From IMG/VR virus record IMGVR_UViG_3300021599_002224, positions 1-26,796 of that record: a DNA stretch of 26,796 nucleotides; one strand, written 5' to 3'. How positions within the stretch are numbered: position 1 is the first letter of the stretch; each line of letters opens with the position of its first letter. The stretch is from a virus. Below the pieces are notes generated by a model. It had not been told where the DNA came from. It saw only the letters and a program-made list of their open reading frames with translations, and did no database searches. Below are positions 12,957 through 20,304 of this stretch, piece by piece. Both the position numbers and the translations under genes were made by a program.

Positions 12957-15809
12957 ATGACTACCCTTCACCTCGACTTTGAAACCTACAGCGCCGCTGA
13001 CTTGCCCGTTGTTGGGCTGGATAATTACGCCAGCGACCCGACAACGGGCGTGCATTGTGTCGCGTGGTGTTTCGGTGATGGTCAGGTGCAGCTCATCGGC
13101 GCGTCCTCGCAAGGTTGGCCGCAGCTACCCGACGAGATAGCGACCCACGTTCGCAACGGCGGCACGGTCGTCGCGCACAACGCGGCCTTTGAGTTGGCGA
13201 TATGGAATAAAGTGTGCGCCCCCAAATACGGTTGGCCGATCCTCAGCCCCAAGCAAATGCGCTGCACAATGGCGCAAGCCTACGCCATGTCGTTGCCAGG
13301 TAGCCTGGAAAAAGCGGCAGCGGCGCTCGGCATTCAGCAGAACAAAGATATGGTCGGCGCCCGCGTGATGATGCAGCTGGCCAGACCAAAACCCGACGGC
13401 ACTTTTTGGACGGCGGAAGACGTGCCTGAAAAATTCCAACGCCTTTACGATTACTGTAAGTCGGACGTCGAGGTAGAACGAGCCATCGACAACCGCATGA
13501 TGCGGCTCTCCGAACAGGAGCAGCACGTCTGGGTTCTTGACCAGTTGATAAACCAACGCGGCATTCGCGTTGACCTGCCCGCCATTCAGAAAGCCATCGC
13601 CATGGTGGAACAAGAGAGGGCGCGGCTCGACAAGGAGATGCTGTGCACCACGGGCGGCGTCGTCGGCAAGTGTTCGGAAGTTCAACTGCTGGTGAAGTGG
13701 ATACGCACGCAGGGCGTGGAGATTAAAGGACTGGCCAAAGCCGACGTTCTCGATGCGCTCACGGGCGAGCTGCCCCAACCTGTGCGCGACGCCCTGGCGC
13801 TGAGGAAAGAGGCGGCCAAGTCTTCGACCGCCAAACTCTTGGCCATGAAGAACCGCGCCAGTCGTGACGGTCGTGTGCGCGGGTGCTTCCAGTATCACGG
13901 CGCATCGACAGGCCGTTGGGCGCATCGCGGTATCCAGCCTGGCAATTTGCCGCGCCCGCGCAAGCTGACCAACGACGACAATCATAACGCACGCCTTGTC
14001 TATCACATCAACGAACTCATCGCCGCAGGTGCGCGTGACGAGCTTGATATTTTGTACGGCCCAGTGATGGACGCTCTGGCTGATAGCGTGCGCGGTATGA
14101 TTATTCCCAACCCAGGCTACGAGCTGGCGGCAGTGGACTTCAGCGCCATTGAAGCGCGGGTGTTGGCGTGGTTGGCGGGGCAGGAAAACGTGCTCGACAT
14201 CTTTCGCACGCACGGCAAGATTTACGAACACGCGGCCAGCGGTATCTATCGCAAGCCTATCGAAGCCGTCACCAAGTCGGAGCGTCAGATAGGTAAGGTC
14301 GCCTGCTTTGGTGCGCAAACGCAAGTGGTGACGAACAACGGCATCAAAGCTATAATCGATGTATTACCGACTGATTTATTGTGGGACGGCGTTGAGTGGG
14401 TAAAGCATTGCGGGGTGGTAGAAAACGGTGTGCAACCGGTTGTTCGTGTGGCAGACACAGAAATGACGCCCGACCATTTGGTGTTGACGGGTCAGGATTG
14501 GACGCCAGCGCAAAGACTTATTTCCAACGCAAGTACCCTCTCCCTAGCATTGGCGACAGGTTCGGAGAACTTACCGTCCTCGGTCTCGATAAGAGGCGCC
14601 GAAACGGACAAACCCGATATTTCATCAAGGTGCAATGCTCCTGCGGCGCAGATCCACACTTTGTTTATGAGGACAATCTGCGAAGGGGCGCGTCAACCCG
14701 GTGCGGCAGATGCGCCAAGAAGAAGGCGGCGCTTTATCGAACGACCCATTACCCATGCGCCAGCATCGTTGCCGATCAGAAGCACAGGAAGCGGCTGCTT
14801 ACTCGCATATCCGCATGTATCAGTCGGTGCCACAATCCCGACAACAAGGGTTACATCCACTACGGGGCGCGGGGAATATCCGTGCACGAGCCGTGGAGGA
14901 AAGACCGAGTGCAATTCCTGGCCTACCTCATCACACTCCCAGGGTGGAACAACCCCGCGCTGGAGTTGGATCGCATCAATGTTGACGCAGGTTATGAACC
15001 TGGAAATCTTAGGTTCATTTCGCGCTCTGCGAACGCTTGCAACAAACGCAAAATCGGAGATTTGCAAGCCAGAATCAGCTGGCTTGAAGCCAGTCTTCGA
15101 CATTGTGAATGCGGGGCCAAGGCACAGGTTCACCATCCTAACTAGCGATGGCCCGCTTATCGTCCACAACTGCCTTGCGCTAGGGTATGGCGGCGGTGTC
15201 GGCGCCTTCCAGTCCATGGCGCGCGCATATGGCGTGAAGGTCGAAGACGCGCTGGCCGACGATATTAAGCGTGCGTGGCGCGACAGCCACCCCCACATCG
15301 TCAGTTACTGGTACGACCTTGAGCGCGCCGCCATTGCTGCTGTCGAGTTGGGCGGTGTGTGCGGAGCAGGTGCGCCTGGACGTGAGGTGCGATTCAAAAA
15401 GAATGGCAGCTTCCTTTGGTGCAAGCTGCCCTCTGGTCGCGTGCTTTGCTACCCGTACCCAGTCATCAAGGAGATTGAAACACCGTGGGGTGAAATGCGC
15501 GGCGCGCTGCATTTCATGTCGGTAAACGGTGTGACCAACAAGTGGGAAGAAACCAAAACCTACGGTGGGTCGTTGGCGGAGAACGTCACACAGGCGGTAG
15601 CCCGCGACCTGTTGGCCGAAGCAATTGTCCGTTTTGAGGAAGAAGGCATCAGCACCGTCATGCACTGTCATGACGAAATCGTTGCCGAAATTAAATCAGG
15701 CTCGATAACATTGGAAGAAATTGAACGCATCATGTGCGTCTCACCGACTTGGGCGGGAGGGCTACCCCTCGCCGCCGAAGGTTACATTGCAACCCGTTAC
15801 CGAAAATAG
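12957..15809 (+). CDS. polA: Family A DNA polymerase with intein
   Basis: This is the phage replicative polymerase with a DEDDy 3'-5' exonuclease. The precursor has 950 residues from ATG 12957 (an ATG at 12948 is also possible; neither has a clear Shine-Dalgarno). Exo I is LHLDFETYS (Asp7, Glu9), Exo II VVAHNAAFE, Exo III YCKSDVE. Polymerase motif A is AVDFSAIEARV at about 390, motif B RQIGKVA joined across the intein to CLALGYGGG, and motif C MHCHDEIV with His905-Asp906. After removal of the 289-residue intein the mature protein is 661 residues, normal for the family. Unspliced protein should be inactive because motif B holds the dNTP-binding Lys and Tyr. Confidence 0.95.
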   Translation: MTTLHLDFETYSAADLPVVGLDNYASDPTTGVHCVAWCFGDGQVQLIGASSQGWPQLPDEIATHVRNGGTVVAHNAAFELAIWNKVCAPKYGWPILSPKQMRCTMAQAYAMSLPGSLEKAAAALGIQQNKDMVGARVMMQLARPKPDGTFWTAEDVPEKFQRLYDYCKSDVEVERAIDNRMMRLSEQEQHVWVLDQLINQRGIRVDLPAIQKAIAMVEQERARLDKEMLCTTGGVVGKCSEVQLLVKWIRTQGVEIKGLAKADVLDALTGELPQPVRDALALRKEAAKSSTAKLLAMKNRASRDGRVRGCFQYHGASTGRWAHRGIQPGNLPRPRKLTNDDNHNARLVYHINELIAAGARDELDILYGPVMDALADSVRGMIIPNPGYELAAVDFSAIEARVLAWLAGQENVLDIFRTHGKIYEHAASGIYRKPIEAVTKSERQIGKVACFGAQTQVVTNNGIKAIIDVLPTDLLWDGVEWVKHCGVVENGVQPVVRVADTEMTPDHLVLTGQDWTPAQRLISNASTLSLALATGSENLPSSVSIRGAETDKPDISSRCNAPAAQIHTLFMRTICEGARQPGAADAPRRRRRFIERPITHAPASLPIRSTGSGCLLAYPHVSVGATIPTTRVTSTTGRGEYPCTSRGGKTECNSWPTSSHSQGGTTPRWSWIASMLTQVMNLEILGSFRALRTLATNAKSEICKPESAGLKPVFDIVNAGPRHRFTILTSDGPLIVHNCLALGYGGGVGAFQSMARAYGVKVEDALADDIKRAWRDSHPHIVSYWYDLERAAIAAVELGGVCGAGAPGREVRFKKNGSFLWCKLPSGRVLCYPYPVIKEIETPWGEMRGALHFMSVNGVTNKWEETKTYGGSLAENVTQAVARDLLAEAIVRFEEEGISTVMHCHDEIVAEIKSGSITLEEIERIMCVSPTWAGGLPLAAEGYIATRYRK
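14304..15170 (+). other. Intein inserted in polymerase motif B
   Basis: This in-frame 289-codon intervening protein element begins at Cys1 (CFGAQTQVV) and ends at HN before Cys+1 (CLALGYGG). Block A is CFGAQTQVVTNNGIKAIIDV, block B DTEMTPDHLVLT with the T-x-x-H motif, block F VFDIVNAGPRHRFTIL and block G GPLIVHN. All residues needed for a standard Cys-type splicing reaction are present. The true Hint halves are only about 72 and 30 residues; the roughly 185 residues between them read as Ser/Thr/Arg/Pro-rich low-quality sequence in this frame, while the DNA there codes an HNH endonuclease in the -1 frame. The Hint call is confident; splicing activity is predicted. Confidence 0.93.
14396..15145 (+). 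CDS. HNH homing endonuclease nested out of frame in the intein
   Basis: The ORF runs 249 codons from a GTG, in the -1 frame relative to the polymerase, wholly inside the intein. Recognisable homology starts at about residue 47: YPLPSIGDRFGELTVLGLDK is the usual N-terminal module of phage HNH enzymes, with a zinc-ribbon pattern CSCG (81-84) and CGRC (103-106). The HNH core is RISACISRCHNPDNKGYIHY, GARGISVHEPW and LELDRINVDAGYEPGNLRFI, then SRSANACNKR. The C-terminal helix IGDLQARISWLEASLRHCEC completes it and stops at 15145. The real start is unclear: GTG 14396 or TTG 14498, both weak. It probably cuts intein-less polA alleles near motif B to drive homing. A frameshift from the polymerase frame is the alternative route of expression; no classical slippery heptamer was seen. 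Confidence 0.85.
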   Translation: MGKALRGGRKRCATGCSCGRHRNDARPFGVDGSGLDASAKTYFQRKYPLPSIGDRFGELTVLGLDKRRRNGQTRYFIKVQCSCGADPHFVYEDNLRRGASTRCGRCAKKKAALYRTTHYPCASIVADQKHRKRLLTRISACISRCHNPDNKGYIHYGARGISVHEPWRKDRVQFLAYLITLPGWNNPALELDRINVDAGYEPGNLRFISRSANACNKRKIGDLQARISWLEASLRHCECGAKAQVHHPN

Positions 15810-15826
15810 GATTTGGAGGATTCATT

Positions 15827-16015
15827 ATGAGCGACGAAATCGACATTGCATCTGAGCGTGAAGAAATGCTGCGCAGTCACGCGCTGCGCTATCGCAAGAG
15901 AGCTGGCCCCCCGTGGACGGGACGCTGCGCGAATTGCGACGACCCTGTGGAGATACCGTTGCGTTGGTGTAACGCGGATTGCAGGGATGAATGGGATGGT
16001 AGAGGAAAGAAATGA
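15827..16015 (+). CDS. Small DksA-type zinc-finger protein
   Basis: This 62-residue protein has GRCANCDDPVEIPLRWCNAD followed by C, a C-x2-C-x10-C-x3-C zinc finger like that of DksA/TraR and of many phage proteins with this exact layout. GGAGGA precedes ATG 15827. The stop overlaps the primase start (ATGA). It may modulate host RNA polymerase, but the coiled-coil tip typical of DksA is absent, so the role is open. Confidence 0.8.
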   Translation: MSDEIDIASEREEMLRSHALRYRKRAGPPWTGRCANCDDPVEIPLRWCNADCRDEWDGRGKK

Positions 16016-18171
16016 GCAAATTAGAAGCAGCACTGTCGTTGGCGCATCGCGGGTTCCATGTTTTTCCGTGCGAAGCCAACAGCAAAATACCTTTGATTAA
16101 GGATTTTCCCAACCGCGCTACCCGCGATGCGGATCAAATCCATAAGTGGTTTGCGGGTAACGATTGCAACATCGGTATCAGCACGTCGAAATTTGGCGAT
16201 GACCTGGCGCTTTGCGTCATTGATATAGACACGAAGGGGAACAAGGATGGGTACGCACAGATCCTCGAACTCGAACTTAAAGGGTATGAATTTCCCGCCA
16301 GCATCGAACAAGAAACCCCCAGCGGTGGGCGACACATCATCTACACCACCGAGCATCCCCTCAAGCAAGGGGTCAACGTCCTCGGAGCTGGCCTCGATAT
16401 TCGGTCAAGAGGAGGATACATCGTTGGAGAAGGAAGCCAGATTGACGGGAAGCCGTACCGACAAATCGACACCCACCGCCCACTGGCGTCAGCGCCAGAG
16501 TGGCTTGTCAGCCGATTGGGTCAAGACAAGTTTGAGGTGGCTCGCGCTTCTGTCGTTCTTGCTGGCGTGGATGCTGATAGGGCATCTAACCGCGCTGTTT
16601 CTTACCTGACCAACGCGCCGCTATCTGTCGAAGGCGAAGGTGGAGACCTGACCGCGTACAAGGTGGCGGCCAATCTGAAAGACCTTGGGTGTTCTGTCGA
16701 ACAGGCCTACGAGCTGATGCTCGAACATTGGAACGAGCGCTGCGACCCGCCATGGTCGGGGGACGAACTTCTCAGCAAGGTGCGCCACGCTTTCAAGTAT
16801 GGCCGTGACCCGCAGGGAATCTCCGCACCAGAAGCGGTGTTTATGGCGGCAACCCCCGCAAACGATTTCGACGACAAGCAGCATCCTGTTGAGGCGCTCA
16901 ACGCCGAATACGCTTTCATCAAGGACGGGGCGTTTGTGTTGCAGGAGACGACCGACTTCAAAGGCCGCTTCACCACACTGCGTCTGTCGCCGCCCGCGCT
17001 GCACGCATGGTTCGCCAACAAGGTGCTGCCAATGGGAGACAAGGCGGTGCCGTTGTCAAAACTTTGGATGACAGACCCTGGTCGCCGTGAATACGACAGC
17101 GTGGTGTTCTCACCTTTGAACCAGGTGCAGGCACGGTTCTACAATCTGTGGCGTGGGTTCTCTGTTGAACCTGCCGCCACCAACGACCACCCATCGGTGG
17201 CAGCGTTTCGTGAACACGCATTGCACAACGTGTGCAACGGCGACGAAGCGTTGTGCCGTTGGTTGCTGGGGTATTTCGCGCACATGATCCAGCGCCCTGG
17301 CGAGAAGCCGTTGGTGGCGTTGGTGTTCAAAGGCGACAAAGGGACGGGGAAGAACGCCCTGGTCGAACGTGTCGGGCATTTGCTTGGCCCGCACTTCCTG
17401 GTTGCTGATGACGAGCGCTACCTGCTGTCGAACTTCAACAGCCACCTGGAGAGCAATCTGTTCTTCGTCCTGGACGAGGCGAGCTGGGCTGGCGACAAGC
17501 GCGCTGAAGGCAAGCTCAAAGGATTGATTACAGGTTCGGAGCATCTCATCGAGCGCAAAGGCGCGGAACCCTACAAGATGGATAACCTTGTCAGGGTCGC
17601 CATCATCGGCAACGAGAAGTGGTTGGTGCCTGCCACCGTGGACGAGCGCAGGTTCGCGGTGTTCAACGTCGGCGGTGGCCGCAAGCAGGATCGAAAATTC
17701 TTCGAAGACATGCGGGTGGGCATGGAGCGCGGCGGCTACGCCTGCCTACTGCGCTTCCTGCTGGACTACGACTTGACCGGCATCGACGTGAATGCCGCGC
17801 CGAACACCCAGGGGTTGATAGACCAGAAGCACGCCAGCCTGCAACCAGAGCAGGAGTGGTGGCTTGACTGCCTGTCCTCGAACTCCCTGGTCGGCAGCGA
17901 TTGGGACGGCGTGCTGCCAGACCTGATCCCGACCAACCGCGTGCGGTCGTCATTCGAGAGTTGGGCGCGGGGGCGGAACATCCGGTCGCGTCTGCCTGGC
18001 CGCAACGACTTCAGCCGAGCATTGCTGGCCATGGCGCCTAGCATGGAAAAGCTCAAGACCAAGCCAGATGAACCTGAGGACAGCACCTATTCCTACAAGA
18101 ACCCAGGGATAGGGAAGCTGCGGGACGACTGGGACAAATTCATTGGAGGGAAAAATGAGTGGAACGATTGA
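16012..18171 (+). CDS. Primase-polymerase/helicase fusion
   Basis: This 719-residue protein primes and unwinds phage DNA. The N-terminal 170 residues are a bifunctional primase-polymerase (AEP) domain: LAHRGFHVFPCEANSKIPLI, VIDIDTKG with Asp71-x-Asp73, and TPSGGRHIIY with His108, then GLDIRSRGGYIVGEGS. The C-terminal half is a DUF5906/D5-like superfamily 3 helicase with Walker A FKGDKGTGKNAL at about 440, Walker B NLFFVLDEASWAG at about 485 and a sensor segment VAIIGNEKW. AGAGGAAAGAA precedes the start. It is the last large gene of the replication operon. Confidence 0.92.
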   Translation: MSKLEAALSLAHRGFHVFPCEANSKIPLIKDFPNRATRDADQIHKWFAGNDCNIGISTSKFGDDLALCVIDIDTKGNKDGYAQILELELKGYEFPASIEQETPSGGRHIIYTTEHPLKQGVNVLGAGLDIRSRGGYIVGEGSQIDGKPYRQIDTHRPLASAPEWLVSRLGQDKFEVARASVVLAGVDADRASNRAVSYLTNAPLSVEGEGGDLTAYKVAANLKDLGCSVEQAYELMLEHWNERCDPPWSGDELLSKVRHAFKYGRDPQGISAPEAVFMAATPANDFDDKQHPVEALNAEYAFIKDGAFVLQETTDFKGRFTTLRLSPPALHAWFANKVLPMGDKAVPLSKLWMTDPGRREYDSVVFSPLNQVQARFYNLWRGFSVEPAATNDHPSVAAFREHALHNVCNGDEALCRWLLGYFAHMIQRPGEKPLVALVFKGDKGTGKNALVERVGHLLGPHFLVADDERYLLSNFNSHLESNLFFVLDEASWAGDKRAEGKLKGLITGSEHLIERKGAEPYKMDNLVRVAIIGNEKWLVPATVDERRFAVFNVGGGRKQDRKFFEDMRVGMERGGYACLLRFLLDYDLTGIDVNAAPNTQGLIDQKHASLQPEQEWWLDCLSSNSLVGSDWDGVLPDLIPTNRVRSSFESWARGRNIRSRLPGRNDFSRALLAMAPSMEKLKTKPDEPEDSTYSYKNPGIGKLRDDWDKFIGGKNEWND

Positions 18172-18202
18172 ACAAACCTATCTATTGGAAAGGAAAGATA
18201 GC

Positions 18203-18397
18203 ATGAACTTGACTACACAAGAAGCCGCAGACCGTATGCGACTAACCGTCAGAACCCTGGCCAACTGGCGTGTAAGGGGAGACGGCCCCCGCTTCATCAA
18301 GATGGGGCACAAGGTTCTTTACCCTGTGACTGAGATCGAGGCGTTCGAGCAGCGCCAGCTTCGGGACAGCACGGCTCATAAAAGAAAGCGCCCGTGA
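18203..18397 (+). CDS. AlpA/excisionase-like helix-turn-helix protein
   Basis: A winged-helix MerR/AlpA-type DNA-binding protein of 64 residues from ATG 18203 (GGAAAGGA upstream): MNLTTQEAADRMRLTVRTLA, NWRVRGDGPRFIKMGHKVLY and a C-terminal basic tail. An ATG at 18155 with GGAGGG would add 16 residues and overlap the primase end. Its place beside the attP region and the integrase makes an excisionase or directionality factor the best guess. Confidence 0.8.
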   Translation: MNLTTQEAADRMRLTVRTLANWRVRGDGPRFIKMGHKVLYPVTEIEAFEQRQLRDSTAHKRKRP

Positions 18398-18528
18398 CCG
18401 CAGGCTGATGCTGAGACTCCAACGCGTCCGTTCATCCTACCAACACCAGCGGCGGCGCAGAACTCATGATTTCTGCCGGGCTAACCCCATAGTACCCGAA
18501 ACCGCCGTGCGGTACAAGCGGGAACGGT

Positions 18529-18550
18529 TTGCTACCAGTGTGCTACCAGC
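18529..18550. repeat. attP arm repeat, left copy
   Basis: A 22-bp sequence containing GCTACCAGTGTGCTACCAG, that is, two GCTACCAG units 11 bp apart. It is identical to 18739-18760. Positions on both sides of the core suggest integrase or excisionase arm-binding sites. Confidence 0.7.
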
Positions 18551-18596
18551 GGCTTTCTTGCTACCCGGAAATTTCACCGTAACTTGTTGGAAAAAT

Positions 18597-18643
18597 TGGC
18601 TCCCCGAGTAGGACTCGAACCTACGACCTAGCGATTAACAGTC
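18597..18643 (-). other. attP: attP core: 3' half of tRNA-Asn(GTT)
   Basis: On the minus strand these 47 bases give the anticodon loop CTGTTAA with anticodon GTT, TCGCT for the stem, the T-arm GTAGG-TTCGAGT-CCTAC, the acceptor strand TCGGGGA, discriminator G and CCA. The 5' half of a tRNA is absent; the flank beyond 18643 does not pair. This is the hallmark of a phage att core that restores a host tRNA-Asn gene after integration. The acceptor stem implies a host tRNA beginning TCCCCGA, as in betaproteobacteria. Confidence 0.88.
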
Positions 18644-18687
18644 ATTTTCAAGGGGATAATTGAGGGTACCCGGGCATCACAAACCTA

Positions 18688-18715
18688 TTGCAAACAAAGG
18701 AAATTGTGTTATTCT
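18688..18715 (+). promoter_or_regulatory. Candidate integrase promoter
   Basis: TTGCAA (18688-18693), 16 bp, TATTCT (18710-18715). The right arm repeat lies just downstream of the -10, so arm-bound integrase could repress its own gene. Confidence 0.45.
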
Positions 18716-18738
18716 ACATACCTGAACATCACTGATTG

Positions 18739-18760
18739 TTGCTACCAGTGTGCTACCAGC
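18739..18760. repeat. attP arm repeat, right copy
   Basis: Identical 22-bp copy of 18529-18550, on the other side of the core and 32 bp before the integrase start. Confidence 0.7.
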
Positions 18761-18791
18761 AAACAACCATCCACGGAGCGAGGCGCGCCTC

Positions 18792-19904
18792 ATGTCTGAG
18801 CTGAACGAACGGAACATCAAAGCCGCCAAGCCTGGCGAGACGTTGTGGGACGCCAACGTCAAGGGGCTGCATCTGCGCAGCTTTGAAGGCGGCAAGGCGT
18901 TCTACCTTTACTACCGCACCAAGACCGCCGCGCAGCGCAAACCAAAGCTGGGCGAGTACGGCGCCATCACCTTGGCGCAGGCGCGCAAGGTGGCGCAGGA
19001 GATGCTCAGCGAGGTGGCCGCTGGCCGTGACCCCGCAGCCAGTCGTGCTGAGGCCAAGGCCGAGCCTACGGTGCAGGACTTGTGGAACGAATACTGGAAG
19101 CGCCACGGCAGCAAGAAGAAGACGGGCGAGTCCGACGAGCGCCGTTGGCGGCTGCACATCGCGCCGCACTTTTCCCGCAAGAGGTTGTCCGAGATTAGCT
19201 ACGGCATGGTGGCGGATATGCACGAGGCCATATCGCAGACCGCGCCTATCGAGGCCAACCGCGTGCTGGCGCAGCTTTCCAAGATGTTCAACTTTGCCAA
19301 CCGCCCATTGGAGTGGATGGAGCGCAACCCTGCCAAGGGGGTCAAGCGCAACAAAGAGAACAAGCGCGAGCGCTACATGAAGGGGGAGGAAGCGGCAAAG
19401 ATTGCAGAGCTTCTGCACTCCCACGCCGAGTCGCACCCCGCTTCTGTGGCGTTCCTGTATCTGTTGATATTGACTGGGGCGCGCAAGGGCGAGATTGCCA
19501 AGGCCAGCTGGTCGCAATTGGACGGGACAAAGTTGGTGCTGTTCGCGCACAAGACAGACCACACGGGTGACAAGCGGGTGATCCACCTGCCCCAGCCCGC
19601 TATGGAGGTGTTGGATCGTCTGCCCAAGACTAGCGCCACCATCACGGGCGTGCAGTCCCCTAAGAAGCTGTGGGACAAAATAAGGGTTGAGGCGGGTTGC
19701 CCTGATTTACGGATGCACGACCTCAGGCATTCATTCGCCAGCGCAGCTATCGCTGCGGGCTTGTCGTTAGCGCAGATAGGAGAACTGCTTGGGCACAAGT
19801 CCACGCAGACCACCAAGCGCTACGCTCACCTTATGGACGAGGTGGCCTCTGCTGCCGCCACCGCGACCGCTGATCGTATCCTGGCAGCTATGGAGATTTC
19901 ATGA
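18792..19904 (+). CDS. int: Tyrosine integrase
   Basis: This site-specific recombinase integrates the phage at the host tRNA-Asn gene. From ATG 18792 it has 370 residues (a GTG at 18750 lies within the arm repeat and is unlikely). It has an N-terminal DUF4102-like arm-binding domain (LWDANVKGLHLRSFEGGKAF), a SAM-like core-binding domain and the catalytic domain: Arg in LTGARKGE at about 230, Lys in LFAHKTDHTG, HDLRHSF with His309-x2-Arg312, LGHKS at about 335, and nucleophile Tyr344 in KRYAHL. All catalytic residues are present, so it should be active. Confidence 0.93.
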   Translation: MSELNERNIKAAKPGETLWDANVKGLHLRSFEGGKAFYLYYRTKTAAQRKPKLGEYGAITLAQARKVAQEMLSEVAAGRDPAASRAEAKAEPTVQDLWNEYWKRHGSKKKTGESDERRWRLHIAPHFSRKRLSEISYGMVADMHEAISQTAPIEANRVLAQLSKMFNFANRPLEWMERNPAKGVKRNKENKRERYMKGEEAAKIAELLHSHAESHPASVAFLYLLILTGARKGEIAKASWSQLDGTKLVLFAHKTDHTGDKRVIHLPQPAMEVLDRLPKTSATITGVQSPKKLWDKIRVEAGCPDLRMHDLRHSFASAAIAAGLSLAQIGELLGHKSTQTTKRYAHLMDEVASAAATATADRILAAMEIS

Positions 19905-20083
19905 TGACAAACTTTATCAAGCAGGCGTTGTTGCGCCTGTTGCCTGGCCTTATCCTAGGCGTGCTGTTTATAGGTGGCATCGCTGCCATTCCCGACAGCA
20001 AGGTCAAGCGGGCGCAGGAGAGCTGGCGCATCCTGGATTTTCCAGCCGAGAATGAAGACTACTACCCACCACAGGATTTTTAG
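19901..20083 (+). CDS. Small single-pass membrane protein
   Basis: This 60-residue protein has one hydrophobic helix (LLPGLILGVLFIGGIAAI) at about 12-29, a short basic N-terminus and an acidic, aromatic C-terminus. It overlaps the integrase stop by ATGA. The role is unknown; as an accessory gene beside int it could act in lysogeny. Confidence 0.6.
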   Translation: MMTNFIKQALLRLLPGLILGVLFIGGIAAIPDSKVKRAQESWRILDFPAENEDYYPPQDF

Positions 20084-20085
20084 AT

Positions 20086-20304
20086 ATGAACCCATTATTA
20101 GCTAGCTGGCATGAACTTGATATTTTAATAGATTTTGTTGGTAAAGCAGTGGAAATGTGGGGATGGGTTTTTGATGATTTTACTAGGATTTTGGGGGCTT
20201 TTTGGGAGGAAAACGGTTTCTTAGGATGGCAAAGCGACATTGATGATGGCAACATGCCAACCCACTGGTGCTATCCGCCAACAGAGGAGAAGGTAGATGA
20301 CTGA
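20086..20304 (+). CDS. Hypothetical protein, 72 aa
   Basis: This acidic, tryptophan-rich protein begins MNPLLASWHELDILIDFVGK and contains WGWVFDDFTRILGAFWEENG. AGGA precedes the start. It overlaps the next gene by eight bases. The region is A/T-richer than the integrase, pointing to a separate origin. Confidence 0.6.
   Translation: MNPLLASWHELDILIDFVGKAVEMWGWVFDDFTRILGAFWEENGFLGWQSDIDDGNMPTHWCYPPTEEKVDD

Larger units (their letters stand above)
18398..18791. other. Attachment-site region between xis-like gene and integrase
   Basis: This 394-bp stretch has no convincing gene. It holds a hairpin ACCGC/GCGGT (18501-18513), two identical 22-bp arm repeats, the tRNA-derived core between them, and a promoter toward the integrase. 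This is the compact attP layout of a tyrosine-integrase phage. Confidence 0.8.

Noticed and set aside
13125-14324. A 399-codon minus-strand frame opposite the polymerase
   Set aside because: It is antisense to the conserved exonuclease and polymerase motifs and its product resembles no protein; high GC in the third positions keeps it open.
14396-14535. Programmed -1 frameshift site linking polymerase frame to HNH
   Set aside because: No X-XXY-YYZ heptamer in the correct phase was found near the switch point; internal initiation remains the simpler reading, though frameshifting is not excluded.
14510-15080. LAGLIDADG endonuclease in the intein's own frame
   Set aside because: No LAGLIDADG or other endonuclease motif is seen in frame 0; the sequence there looks like the shadow of the HNH frame.
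18408-18611. A 67-codon frame in the attP region
   Set aside because: It crosses an arm repeat and enters the tRNA core, and has no protein-like features.
18597-18680. A functional phage tRNA gene
   Set aside because: Only the 3' half is present; the D-arm and 5' acceptor strand are missing, so it is an att core.
18753-19586. A 277-codon minus-strand frame opposite the integrase
   Set aside because: Same reason: antisense shadow of a gene with all its catalytic motifs.
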